Both the position numbers and the translations under genes were made by a program. A stretch of 64,000 bases of DNA from Coriobacteriia bacterium. Its GTDB lineage: Bacteria; Actinomycetota; Coriobacteriia; Coriobacteriales; UMGS124. The stretch's first letter is position 1; every line of letters begins with the position of its first letter. This document shows positions 56,943 through 64,000 of this stretch, piece after piece. The stretch is taken from assembly GCA_018368455.1 (NCBI GenBank), contig JAGZEG010000014.1, positions 18,679-82,678 on the forward strand, given 5' to 3'. The notes under the pieces are model-generated. The model was not told the origin of the DNA. It searched no databases and saw only the letters and a list, made by a program, of their open reading frames with translations.

Positions 56943-57743
56943 TTACTCGTCGGCCTCGAGAGCCTCGGCGATCTCGTCGGTCATGTCCATCGTGTGATAG
57001 ACGTTCTGCACGTCATCGAGCTCCTCGAGGCGGTCGATGAGGCGCATGACCTTCTTGGCGTCGGCGGGCGTCACGCTCGTCGGCGTCGTGGGAACCATCG
57101 TGAGCTCGGAGCCCTTGACCTCGATGCCCTGAGCCTCCAGGCCCTTCTGGACATCCTGCATCTTGTCGTAGGCCGTCCAGACCGTCCACGAGTCCTCGTT
57201 GTCCTCGTAGTCCTCGGCACCGGCCTCGGCGACGGCGAGCATGAACTCGTCCTCGTCGTTGGCGTTCACGCGGTCGGCGACCTTCTTGTCATCGGACTTA
57301 ATGATCTTCTCGACGACGATCTCGCCCTTGCGCTCGAACTGGAACGCAACAGAGCCGGTCGTGCCGAGCGAGCCGCCCGCATGCGTGAACGCGGAGCGAA
57401 CGTCAGCGGCGGTGCGGTTCTTGTTGTCCGTCAGGCAATCGACGTACACGGCCACGCCTGCCGGACCATAGCCCTCGTACGTGACCTCGGAGAAGTTCGC
57501 GGCATCGGAGCCGGAGCCGGACGCCTTCTTGATGGCGGCGTCGATCTTGTCCTTGGGCATCGAGTTGAGGCGAGCCTTCTCGACGGCGGCCGCAAGGGCA
57601 AAGTTGTTCTCGGGGTTGGGATCGCCACCGGTGCGCGCGGCAACGGTGATGATGCGCGAGAGCTTCGAGAACAGGGCCGAGCGCTTCGCATCCTGGGCGA
57701 ACTTGCGATGCTTGGTGGTAGCCCACTTGGAGTGTCCGGACAT
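56943..57743 (-). CDS. yebC: YebC/PmpR family protein
   Basis: This 266-residue protein has SGHSKWATTKHRKFAQDAKR at the N-terminus. GGDPNPENNFALAAAVEKAR, YEGYGPAGVAVYVDCLTDNK and LEELDDVQNVYHTMD follow. YebC proteins act as regulators or as ribosome-associated factors that relieve stalling, depending on subgroup. It is of normal length and flanked by its own terminator. Confidence 0.95.
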   Translation of the reverse strand: MSGHSKWATTKHRKFAQDAKRSALFSKLSRIITVAARTGGDPNPENNFALAAAVEKARLNSMPKDKIDAAIKKASGSGSDAANFSEVTYEGYGPAGVAVYVDCLTDNKNRTAADVRSAFTHAGGSLGTTGSVAFQFERKGEIVVEKIIKSDDKKVADRVNANDEDEFMLAVAEAGAEDYEDNEDSWTVWTAYDKMQDVQKGLEAQGIEVKGSELTMVPTTPTSVTPADAKKVMRLIDRLEELDDVQNVYHTMDMTDEIAEALEADE

Positions 57744-57918
57744 GCAATGCTCCTTAAGAAACTGAGTCCTTCATGATGACGCGGCGTATTGCTGCTCTTC
57801 GGCACGGCTCCGTCGCGCCCCGCAGCATACCGAACGCACTTTACCAAAACGAACGCCCCGAGCGCGCGCGTATAGAGACGTTTTCTCGGATTTCGGGACT
57901 CCGCCACACAAGCTGTGG

Positions 57919-58737
57919 CTACCTCGGCGTCGGCGTCAGCGACTGTGGTCGCGCCCGTCTGTGTGCCACGACGAGAATGGCGATGCCGGCAGCAACGAGG
58001 GGCAGGCTGAGGAGCTGGCCCATCGTGATCGGCCCCAGCAGATATCCGAGCTGGGCGTCGGGAACGCGCACGAACTCGATGAGGAAGCGAAACGTGCCGT
58101 AGAGCGTCAGAAACGTCCCGATGAACGTCCCCTGTGGCCTCGGCGGGACGCGCCGCGCCAGCACGATGAGCACGACGAAGATGACGATCCCCTCGAGAAC
58201 CGCCTCGTACAGCTGGGAGGGGTGTCGCATGACGCCGCCACCGGACGGGAACGCTACCGCCCACGGCACGTCGGTCGGCTTACCCCACAGCTCCCCGTTC
58301 ACAAAGTTCGCGAGACGCCCGAAGAACAGGCCGAGCGGCGCCCCGATGGAGGCGAGGTCGGCCATCGTCACGAACGACAGCCGCAGCGCCCGGCAGGCGA
58401 TGTACCCGCCAACGAGTGCGCCCACGAGCCCACCGTGGAACGACATGCCCCCCTCGACGAACATGAGGATGTGCCCCGGGTGCGCAAGGTAGTACGGCAG
58501 GTTATAGAAGAGCACGTAGAACAGACGCGCGCCGACGATGACGCCAAAGGCCACACCGACGACGACCATCAGCACGTCATCGCCACGCAGCTTGAGCTTC
58601 CAGTGACGGCTGACGAGATAGAGAACGAGGCCTGCGCAGAAGAAGCCGGCGAGGTAGGCAAGCCCATACCAGCGCACGGCAAACGGACCCACCGTGAAGG
58701 CGATGGGATCGAGCGATTGGAAGATATCGTTGAGCAC
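57919..58737 (-). CDS. lgt: Prolipoprotein diacylglyceryl transferase
   Basis: The protein has 272 residues from a GTG with AGAGGAA upstream. It has seven membrane helices and the signature FHGGLVGALVGGYI plus FFGRLANFVNGELWGKPTDV. It attaches diacylglycerol to the lipobox Cys of prelipoproteins. It is separated from yebC by 175 bp of unassigned sequence. Confidence 0.95.
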   Translation of the reverse strand: MLNDIFQSLDPIAFTVGPFAVRWYGLAYLAGFFCAGLVLYLVSRHWKLKLRGDDVLMVVVGVAFGVIVGARLFYVLFYNLPYYLAHPGHILMFVEGGMSFHGGLVGALVGGYIACRALRLSFVTMADLASIGAPLGLFFGRLANFVNGELWGKPTDVPWAVAFPSGGGVMRHPSQLYEAVLEGIVIFVVLIVLARRVPPRPQGTFIGTFLTLYGTFRFLIEFVRVPDAQLGYLLGPITMGQLLSLPLVAAGIAILVVAHRRARPQSLTPTPR

Positions 58738-58781
58738 GGTGAGGGTTCCTCTCAGCTTCCTACCGTCAGCTTCCCCGGAGA

Positions 58782-59174
58782 CTAGAAGAAGTGAACCGTC
58801 ACGCGGCCGTCCTCGCCCGTCGCGCGATCAGGCAGCTCGTGTGCAACCGAGCCGTCGGCTCCGACGCGCGGCCCGTACGTCAGGAAGTGTTCGCAGACCT
58901 GGCACGCCTTCTTGAGCGCAGCCGTGCGATCGACCGTCACGTCGAGCAGAAGATCGACAGAGGTTGCCACCTTGTGCCAGGGACGGGGGCAGCGCGCGGC
59001 GTACACACAGTCGATAGGACACGGCGAGTAGCAGTCCTCGCGAGCGTGGGGGCACTCCTCGATCATAGGGTCGGCCAGGCCGCGAACGCCCGAGCAGCCG
59101 CGCACCTCCCAGCAGCGCACCGACGCCTCGCGATCCGTTGGGGAAGCGGAGCACGCCTCTACAGCATCCCTCAT
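58782..59174 (-). CDS. Cys-rich protein of unknown function
   Basis: The 130-residue protein starts in an ATGA overlap with the dcd stop. About a dozen Cys residues occur, most in CWEVRGCSG and ECPHAREDCYSPCPIDC followed by AARCPRPWHK, with two more in KACQVCEHFL. The spacing resembles an iron-sulfur or zinc site, but I do not recognise the family. No signal peptide is seen. Coupling to dcd suggests co-expression only. Confidence 0.75.
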   Translation of the reverse strand: MRDAVEACSASPTDREASVRCWEVRGCSGVRGLADPMIEECPHAREDCYSPCPIDCVYAARCPRPWHKVATSVDLLLDVTVDRTAALKKACQVCEHFLTYGPRVGADGSVAHELPDRATGEDGRVTVHFF

Positions 59175-59740
59175 GCCGACACCTCTCTCGTAAGCAAGCG
59201 GGACGGGGTGGCACCAACCTGGCCCTGGTAGTGGCTCCCGAGCTCAGGCGAGCCATAGGGCACGTCGACAGGCGTGGACATGTACGTGAACGAGATCTGG
59301 CCGATGCGCATGCCCGGATAGAGCAGGATGGGCAGATTGGCAACGTTGGCGAGCTCGAGCGTGAGGAAGCCGTCCCAACCCGGGTCGACATATCCGGCAG
59401 TCGAGTGAATCATGAGACCGAGGCGACCAAGCGTCGACTTGCCTTCGAGACGCCCGACGATGTTGTCGGGAATGGAGACGCGCTCGAGCGTCGTACCCAG
59501 GGCGAACTCGCCCGGGTGCAGCACGAACGATCCGCCCTCAGCGATGGCGACGTGCTTCGTGTAGTCCATGCCCTGAGCAAGCGGGTCAATAAAGGGGTGC
59601 TGCGAGTACTCGAACACGCGAAAATCGCTGCCAAGGCGCAGATCAACGCTCGACGGTTGGACAAACGACGCCTCAAAGGGATCGATGACGATACGCCCGG
59701 AAGCGATCTCCTCTTTGATGGAGTGGTCGGAAAGAACCAT
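59171..59740 (-). CDS. dcd: dCTP deaminase
   Basis: From the ATG at 59740 (AAGGAGG upstream) the protein has 189 residues. The motifs VQPSSVDLRLG, GRLEGKSTLGRLGLMIHSTAGYVDPGWDG and LELANVANLPILLYPGMRIGQ are those of Dcd. It deaminates dCTP to dUTP; some homologues also hydrolyse it to dUMP, which I cannot decide from sequence alone. Confidence 0.95.
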   Translation of the reverse strand: MVLSDHSIKEEIASGRIVIDPFEASFVQPSSVDLRLGSDFRVFEYSQHPFIDPLAQGMDYTKHVAIAEGGSFVLHPGEFALGTTLERVSIPDNIVGRLEGKSTLGRLGLMIHSTAGYVDPGWDGFLTLELANVANLPILLYPGMRIGQISFTYMSTPVDVPYGSPELGSHYQGQVGATPSRLLTREVSA

Positions 59741-59764
59741 GGGGAGCACCTCCTTGGGAGAGCG

Positions 59765-60010
59765 CTAGATGGCCTGAACGCGCGTAATGCCCGGGACGCG
59801 CTCCTTAAGGATGCGCTCGACACCCATGGAGAGGTCGTAGTCGGACATGGAGCAGCCGGCGCACGCCCCTGTAAGTTCGACGGACACGACGCCGTCGTCA
59901 TCAACACCGATGAGCTCGATGTCACCGCCGTCAGCCTGCAGCGCCTCGGCCATGACCTCGATGATCTGGGCGACTTTCTCCTTGTCGATGGCGACCTTTT
60001 CTTCAGCCAT
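59765..60010 (-). CDS. NifU-like iron-sulfur scaffold protein
   Basis: This 81-residue protein is a stand-alone NifU C-terminal domain. ALQADGGDIELIGVDDDGVV and the cluster-binding CAGCSMSDYDL are present (CxxC). It carries iron-sulfur clusters to targets. It lies 24 bp upstream of dcd. Confidence 0.92.
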   Translation of the reverse strand: MAEEKVAIDKEKVAQIIEVMAEALQADGGDIELIGVDDDGVVSVELTGACAGCSMSDYDLSMGVERILKERVPGITRVQAI

Positions 60011-60136
60011 GTTCAGCTCCCCTACTCATAAGCGATCGGAATGTGAGGGCCTGGTACATCCTCCGGACTGTAGCATACCCCGCACCCTCGCCTTCGAACG
60101 AACCGGGGAGGGATGCCATAAAACGACAAGGCGGCG

Positions 60137-61432
60137 CTACGCAGTGTGCAGCGGCAGCAGAACACGCACAGTCGTCCCCTCGCCCGGCTTGCTTACAATC
60201 TCGATGCGGCCACCGTGACGCTCGACGATCCACTGCGCGATGGGCAAACCCAGCCCCGTACCCTGCGGATTTGCGTCGCGCGCCTCATCGGCTCGATAGA
60301 AGCGGTCGAACACGTGGGCGATAGTCTGGGCGTCCATGCCCATGCCAGTGTCGCAGACCGTGAGCACCACGTGCTTCCCCACGGGCCGGCAGTCGACAGA
60401 GACTTCTCCCCCGCTCGGCGTATAGTGGATCGCGTTTTCGATGAACACGGTGGTCATCTCCTCGAGACGATCCTGGTCCCCGAGCACGAGGGCGCCCCGG
60501 TCCGTGCCGATCTCAAGACGCACGCCCTTTTTCGCAGCAAGCTGGCCAAGATCCTCATAGAGCTGTTCAGCTACGTCTCCCAGGTCGACAACCGTATCCA
60601 TGTGGTCGGCTATCCCGTCCTCAACCTGCGTCAGCGTCAGGAGGTCGCCGAGCGTGTTGCGCATCTTGCCAGCGTTCTCGAGCGTCGCCTCAAGCGCCGA
60701 AGCCTCGTCAGCCACACGGTGCTCGGGATGGCGCAGCACCATCTCCACGTTGGCAAGGATGACGGCGAGCGGCGTCTTGAGCTTGTGCGACGCGTCTGCC
60801 GAGAACTGGCGCTGACGCTCCCAGGCGTCGCGCAGGGGCACGACGGAGCGCCGCGCCATGAAGTAGCCGATCGGGGCGATCGCCACAAGGCTGACAAGGT
60901 AGGCGATAATGCTCATCTCCCCCAGCGTCGCGCTGAGATCCGTCTCCGTCGAGATGTCACGCAGGAGCAGCAGGCCCCTTGCGTGATAGAGCTCGTCGCC
61001 CTCGTGTATGTCTACGTCTTCTCGTTCGTAGTGGACGCGGTAGACGCGGCCGTCGATCGTGACGCTCGAATCGCCGGGCGTCACCTCGCGCGCCAGCAAC
61101 GTTGCGAGATCTGCCGGAGGGATGTCGTCGGTCGGGTGCAGGTTGAGAAACGTGCCGTCGTCGAGCTCTATATACACGACCGGGATGAACGACGTCGACA
61201 GCCCGTACGTGTGCCCATCTGAAGAGCGGTGCTCGTTGACGAACGTCTCGACCTGATAGCGCGAGCGCGCGTCGATGTGCGCGTTGCTATACGTGCGCGA
61301 CCACACGTTGAGCAGAAGGACGAAGGCCAGTAGCACGACGGCCATAATGAGGAAACTGAATACCGCGAACTTGCGCACCGTCCGTCGAACAAGAGCTTCG
61401 GTGGCGCTTTGCTGTGCATCAGAGCCCATCAT
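60137..61432 (-). CDS. Sensor histidine kinase
   Basis: The protein has 431 residues from the ATG at 61432; a TTG at 61462 is an alternative. Two membrane helices (about 20-42 and 172-195) flank an extracytoplasmic domain of about 125 residues. The H-box is FSADASHKLKTPLAVI, followed by N-box FIENAIHYT and G boxes VCDTGMGMD and GTGLGLPIAQW. It is downstream of an OmpR-type regulator and forms a two-component pair with it. The signal is unknown; the NrfA-like gene upstream is a possible target. Confidence 0.93.
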   Translation of the reverse strand: MMGSDAQQSATEALVRRTVRKFAVFSFLIMAVVLLAFVLLLNVWSRTYSNAHIDARSRYQVETFVNEHRSSDGHTYGLSTSFIPVVYIELDDGTFLNLHPTDDIPPADLATLLAREVTPGDSSVTIDGRVYRVHYEREDVDIHEGDELYHARGLLLLRDISTETDLSATLGEMSIIAYLVSLVAIAPIGYFMARRSVVPLRDAWERQRQFSADASHKLKTPLAVILANVEMVLRHPEHRVADEASALEATLENAGKMRNTLGDLLTLTQVEDGIADHMDTVVDLGDVAEQLYEDLGQLAAKKGVRLEIGTDRGALVLGDQDRLEEMTTVFIENAIHYTPSGGEVSVDCRPVGKHVVLTVCDTGMGMDAQTIAHVFDRFYRADEARDANPQGTGLGLPIAQWIVERHGGRIEIVSKPGEGTTVRVLLPLHTA

Positions 61433-61448
61433 GTGCCCCCGTGATTCC

Positions 61449-62171
61449 TCAGCTCGTCGCAAACTTGTAGCCCACGCGCCATACCGTCAGGAGATACCGG
61501 GGCTCGGAGGGGACAGGCTCGATCTTCTCGCGGATCTTGCGCACGAACACCGTAACGCTCCGCAGGTCCATGCCCGCAGTCTCGCCCCATATGTGCTCGA
61601 GAATCTGCTCGCGCGTGAACACCTTTCCCGCAGAGGAGGCGAGCAGCGCGACAATCTCGAACTCCTTGGACGTCAGCTTTGCCGGACGTCCGTCTACGAG
61701 CACCTCATAGCCGTCAAAGTCGATCTCAAGTTCACCTATGTGCATGTGCCCCTGAGAAACCCTGGGCAAAGTTTCACAAGGCAAGGTCGCGACAGCTCCT
61801 CCCTCGCCTGCGCCACTACGCCTGAGCAGCGCCTCAACACGCAGGGAGAGCTCAAGCGGACTGAATGGCTTTGTGAGGTAATCGTCGCAGCCCGAGCGAA
61901 ACCCGACGCTTTTGTCGACAATGTCCCCCTTCGCCGAAAGGAAGATGACCGGAGTGCGAACGCCACGTTTGCGCAGGCGCTGGCACACTTCAAAGCCGTC
62001 CACACCCGGCATGGCAATGTCCAGGATAACGAGGTCGGGCCTCTCCTTGTCAAACAGGCTAAGAGCCTCAGCCCCATCCGAAGCACTGCAAAACGCATAG
62101 CCGTCCTCGACCATGACCCGCTCAACGACGGCACGCAGATCGGCGTCATCGTCAGCAAACATGACCTTCAT
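61449..62171 (-). CDS. OmpR-family response regulator
   Basis: The ATG at 62171 follows GGGGAGAGGG and gives 240 residues. The receiver domain has DDD at the N-terminus, the phospho-acceptor Asp in LVILDIAMPG and Lys in YLTKPF. The C-terminal winged helix has LTSKEFEIVALLASSAGKVF and VWRVGYKF. It is paired with the adjacent histidine kinase. Confidence 0.94.
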   Translation of the reverse strand: MKVMFADDDADLRAVVERVMVEDGYAFCSASDGAEALSLFDKERPDLVILDIAMPGVDGFEVCQRLRKRGVRTPVIFLSAKGDIVDKSVGFRSGCDDYLTKPFSPLELSLRVEALLRRSGAGEGGAVATLPCETLPRVSQGHMHIGELEIDFDGYEVLVDGRPAKLTSKEFEIVALLASSAGKVFTREQILEHIWGETAGMDLRSVTVFVRKIREKIEPVPSEPRYLLTVWRVGYKFATS

Positions 62172-62343
62172 GGCCCTCTCCCCTTCGTGCGAATACCGTG
62201 GCGCATTATGGGAAAGGGTAGCGGTTATGTCACGCGCCGTCCATCGCATCGCATGCCTTTCGGTAGCGCAAGGGGCCGAAAGCAGACAGACGAGCCTGCC
62301 GGTCTGCAAGCTCGCCTGCCATAGGAGATCAATCTAAAGATGG

Positions 62344-62357
62344 GCTAGCGTTCGCTA
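62344..62357 (-). terminator. Short hairpin at the end of the cytochrome gene
   Basis: CTAGCG and CGCTAG form a 6-bp stem with a 2-base loop overlapping the stop codon, followed on the minus strand by CCCATCTTTAG. It is weak as a terminator. The 62172-62354 gap holds no other clear element. Confidence 0.3.
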
Positions 62358-63512
62358 GGCGAGAAGGTCGATGCCCTGTTGGGCCAGCCCCTCGGCCTCG
62401 GCAACAAGCTCATGAAGCTCAACGGGGTCGTGGGCAACCTTGATACCAATGGCCTTCGAACCACCGACATAGCTCAGATCGAAAGACGCACGCGAGTACA
62501 GGTCACGCGCCTGGTCAAGCTCCTCAGACTCAGTTCCAGCCGCCGTTGCCTCCTCGAGCAGAGCACCAAGCTCGTCGATACGGCTCTGCGCCTGCGCGCC
62601 CGCATCCGAGAGCTCCTTCTGAGCCTGGAGCACGAAGTCGCGCATCCCGGCGGCGTCCTCGACTCCCTGGGCGCTGTGGCACGATAGGCAGGTCTCGAGC
62701 GCGTCTACGCTCTCGAGCACAGACCCGGAGGAATTGTGACTCGTGAACTCAGCGCCCGTCTCATTGATGACGGTAGGCATGTGACAGTCAACGCAGGTCA
62801 GACCAAGGTCGGCGTGTGTGCTCTGATAGAAGACCTCAATGTCGGGATGGCCAGCAGAAGCCGTCGTAACGCCCTTGGCCTCGTCAAACTTGCCCTTCTC
62901 GACCAAGCGCTCCCCATGGTTGACCTCAACGCCAAGTCCATCGGTATACGCACGATGGCACTGACCACACAACAGGGTCTCAAGAGGAATGTCATCCTCG
63001 TTAGCAGCGAGCTTTTCCCACTTGGGATTGAAAGAAGCAAGGCCAACACGAAGCTCAAGCGACTCAGGATCCTCGTGACAGACCGTGCAATCCCAGAACG
63101 ACTCAATGTCACCTGCCATGTCGCGCAGCGGGGTGCCAGCCTCATACTTCTGCGAGAGATCGTTGTACGCCGTCGTCTTGCAGGAGACGCAGGAGAGATC
63201 GGCGTGGTCGAGAAGCAGCATGTTGCTCAGCATGTTGTAGTGACCTGCACGCTTGTTGGCATCGACATCCCAGCCTGTCGTCGCAAACGAAGCGTACTCG
63301 TCAGGGTGAGCAACCTTCCACTCGTTCATCGAGATGGTCGTGCCAGGCGTTGCACCTTCGAACGTCGAAGAAGCCTTCGAGGACTGTGATGCAGCCACAT
63401 CGGCAGCCTTGGAATCATCGCTTGCCACTGCGACAACGGAGCCGCAAGCCAGAGCGATCATAGAGGCCGCAATGGCCGATGAGACCAACGCCATACCCTT
63501 ACGCTTGAGCAT
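62355..63512 (-). CDS. nrfA: Pentaheme NrfA-like cytochrome c
   Basis: From the ATG at 63512 (GGAAGGGG upstream) the protein has 385 residues with an N-terminal signal peptide. Five haem sites appear: CVSCK at 108-112, CTVCH at 142, CGQCH at 182, CVDCH at 240 and CLSCH at 275. One CxxCK followed by four CxxCH is the hallmark of ammonia-forming nitrite reductase. The catalytic Tyr (Y189, CGQCHRAY) and His (H259, EFTSHN) are in place. The Arg normally found a few residues after CWSCK is missing (here TTAYND). It is shorter than typical NrfA, and no nrfH is in view. The gene and its upstream region are visibly less GC-rich than the neighbours. Confidence 0.85.
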   Translation of the reverse strand: MLKRKGMALVSSAIAASMIALACGSVVAVASDDSKAADVAASQSSKASSTFEGATPGTTISMNEWKVAHPDEYASFATTGWDVDANKRAGHYNMLSNMLLLDHADLSCVSCKTTAYNDLSQKYEAGTPLRDMAGDIESFWDCTVCHEDPESLELRVGLASFNPKWEKLAANEDDIPLETLLCGQCHRAYTDGLGVEVNHGERLVEKGKFDEAKGVTTASAGHPDIEVFYQSTHADLGLTCVDCHMPTVINETGAEFTSHNSSGSVLESVDALETCLSCHSAQGVEDAAGMRDFVLQAQKELSDAGAQAQSRIDELGALLEEATAAGTESEELDQARDLYSRASFDLSYVGGSKAIGIKVAHDPVELHELVAEAEGLAQQGIDLLA

Positions 63513-63689
63513 TTTCCAAACCCCTTCCTCCCTGATTCGCCCGCTCCCTGCAGACGAAAACCCGGGAACCGCTCCCGAGTCCATCACGAATCTGAAAGAA
63601 AGTTTAAAGTGGAAATAAGGGCACATCGATACCTATGAAGTTGGGTCATTCTTAAGTATTTATTACTGAGATATTACCCGCAAAGCGAT

Positions 63690-63730
63690 TAAAAAACAAA
63701 AAACCCGCCAACCACAGCAGGTCGGCGGGT
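63690..63730 (-). terminator. Terminator of the rRNA transcript
   Basis: On the minus strand ACCCGCC (63730-63724) and GGCGGGT (63709-63703) are followed by a T-rich run TTTTTTGTTTTTT. It lies 22 bp downstream of the last 5S gene. The 63513-63689 stretch is AT-rich and should hold the promoter of the cytochrome gene, but no clear pair of boxes stands out. Confidence 0.92.
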
Positions 63731-63752
63731 AAAAGAAAAGCATACTGCACGA

Positions 63753-63868
63753 GCTGGCGACGCCCTACTCTTCCACGGCCCTGCGGCCGCAGTACTCTCG
63801 GCACTCATGGGCTTAACTTCCGGGTTCGGTACGGGACCGGGTGTGCCCCCATGGCCAAAATCGCCAGC
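63753..63868 (-). rRNA. 5S ribosomal RNA
   Basis: On the minus strand this is a 116-nt molecule with terminal stem GCTGGCGA/TCGCCAGC. The conserved core CCGAACCCGGAAGTTAAGCC is present. It is the last gene of an rRNA operon whose 23S and 16S lie beyond the right edge. Confidence 0.95.
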
Positions 63869-63917
63869 TCGAGCAATATGCTCATTTCAAAGGCCCTCTC
63901 GCAAGCGCCTCGCGCGA

Positions 63918-64000
63918 GCCGGCGGCGCCCTACCCTCCCGCGGCCCTGCGGCCGCAGTACTCTCGGCGCCCACGGGCTTAACTTCCGGGTTCGGTACGGG
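63918..64000 (-). rRNA. Second 5S ribosomal RNA (partial at window edge)
   Basis: The 83 visible bases match the 3' part of the 63753-63868 gene, with about eight differences, all A or T to G or C. The core CCGAACCCGGAAGTTAAGCC is unchanged. The two copies are 49 bp apart in the same orientation. Confidence 0.93.

Overview
The window is high-GC DNA read almost entirely on the minus strand, with compact operons and frequent ATGA/GTGA stop-start overlaps. Several features point to an anaerobic actinobacterium of the class Coriobacteriia, most likely Eggerthellaceae: twin-arginine fumarate-reductase-like flavoproteins beside a membrane-spanning LuxR regulator, a MurT/GatD pair, a recN-steA-mctB block, a T-box ahead of pheS, and a pentaheme NrfA-like cytochrome. 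This placement rests on gene content only.

Layout. 0.2-8.1 kb: a peptide-export locus with a short double-glycine precursor peptide, an NHLM-type C39 peptidase/ABC exporter, a second NHLM ABC protein, a very short HlyD-like anchor, a STAS protein, and a fused SpoIIE-phosphatase/anti-sigma-kinase membrane protein. 8.3-9.0 kb: tRNA-Arg(UCU) and a small hydrophobic ORF facing a convergent promoter. 9.0-22 kb: housekeeping run (MraY/WecA-like transferase, MctB-like, SteA, RecN, NadK, TlyA, Dxs, XseB, NusB, Asp23, AccC, biotin-bearing carboxyltransferase). 22-25.7 kb: glycosyltransferase plus two related membrane-anchored extracytoplasmic proteins. 25.7-30 kb: pheT, an unusual structured gap, pheS and its T-box leader. 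30-36.4 kb: LuxR-type membrane regulator divergent from two exported flavin reductases. 36.4-39.4 kb: an ABC-class ATPase flanked by intergenic repeat arrays. 39.4-41.7 kb: purine-salvage pair (deaminase plus purine nucleoside phosphorylase) on the plus strand. 41.8-48.4 kb: SppA, Hom, ArgS, PncB and a coiled-coil membrane protein. 48.5-56.7 kb: an envelope operon with AmaP-like protein, an Asp23-M32 peptidase fusion, MurT, GatD, a radical SAM protein and a beta-lactamase-fold protein that has lost its SxxK nucleophile. 57-60 kb: YebC, Lgt, Cys-rich protein, Dcd, NifU-like. 60-63.5 kb: two-component system and the NrfA-like cytochrome. 63.7-64 kb: two tandem, diverged 5S rRNA genes.

The most noteworthy system is the 0.2-8.1 kb locus. 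The precursor has a 42-residue leader ending in GG and a Cys-free 13-residue core, with no modification enzyme beside it. It sits upstream of its own exporter, with a terminator between them. A complete partner-switching module (phosphatase, kinase, STAS antagonist) is adjacent. This suggests a secreted signalling or antimicrobial peptide linked to a general-stress-type sigma circuit. The second notable group is the envelope operon at 48.5-56.7 kb, with its Asp23-M32 fusion and pseudo-beta-lactamase.
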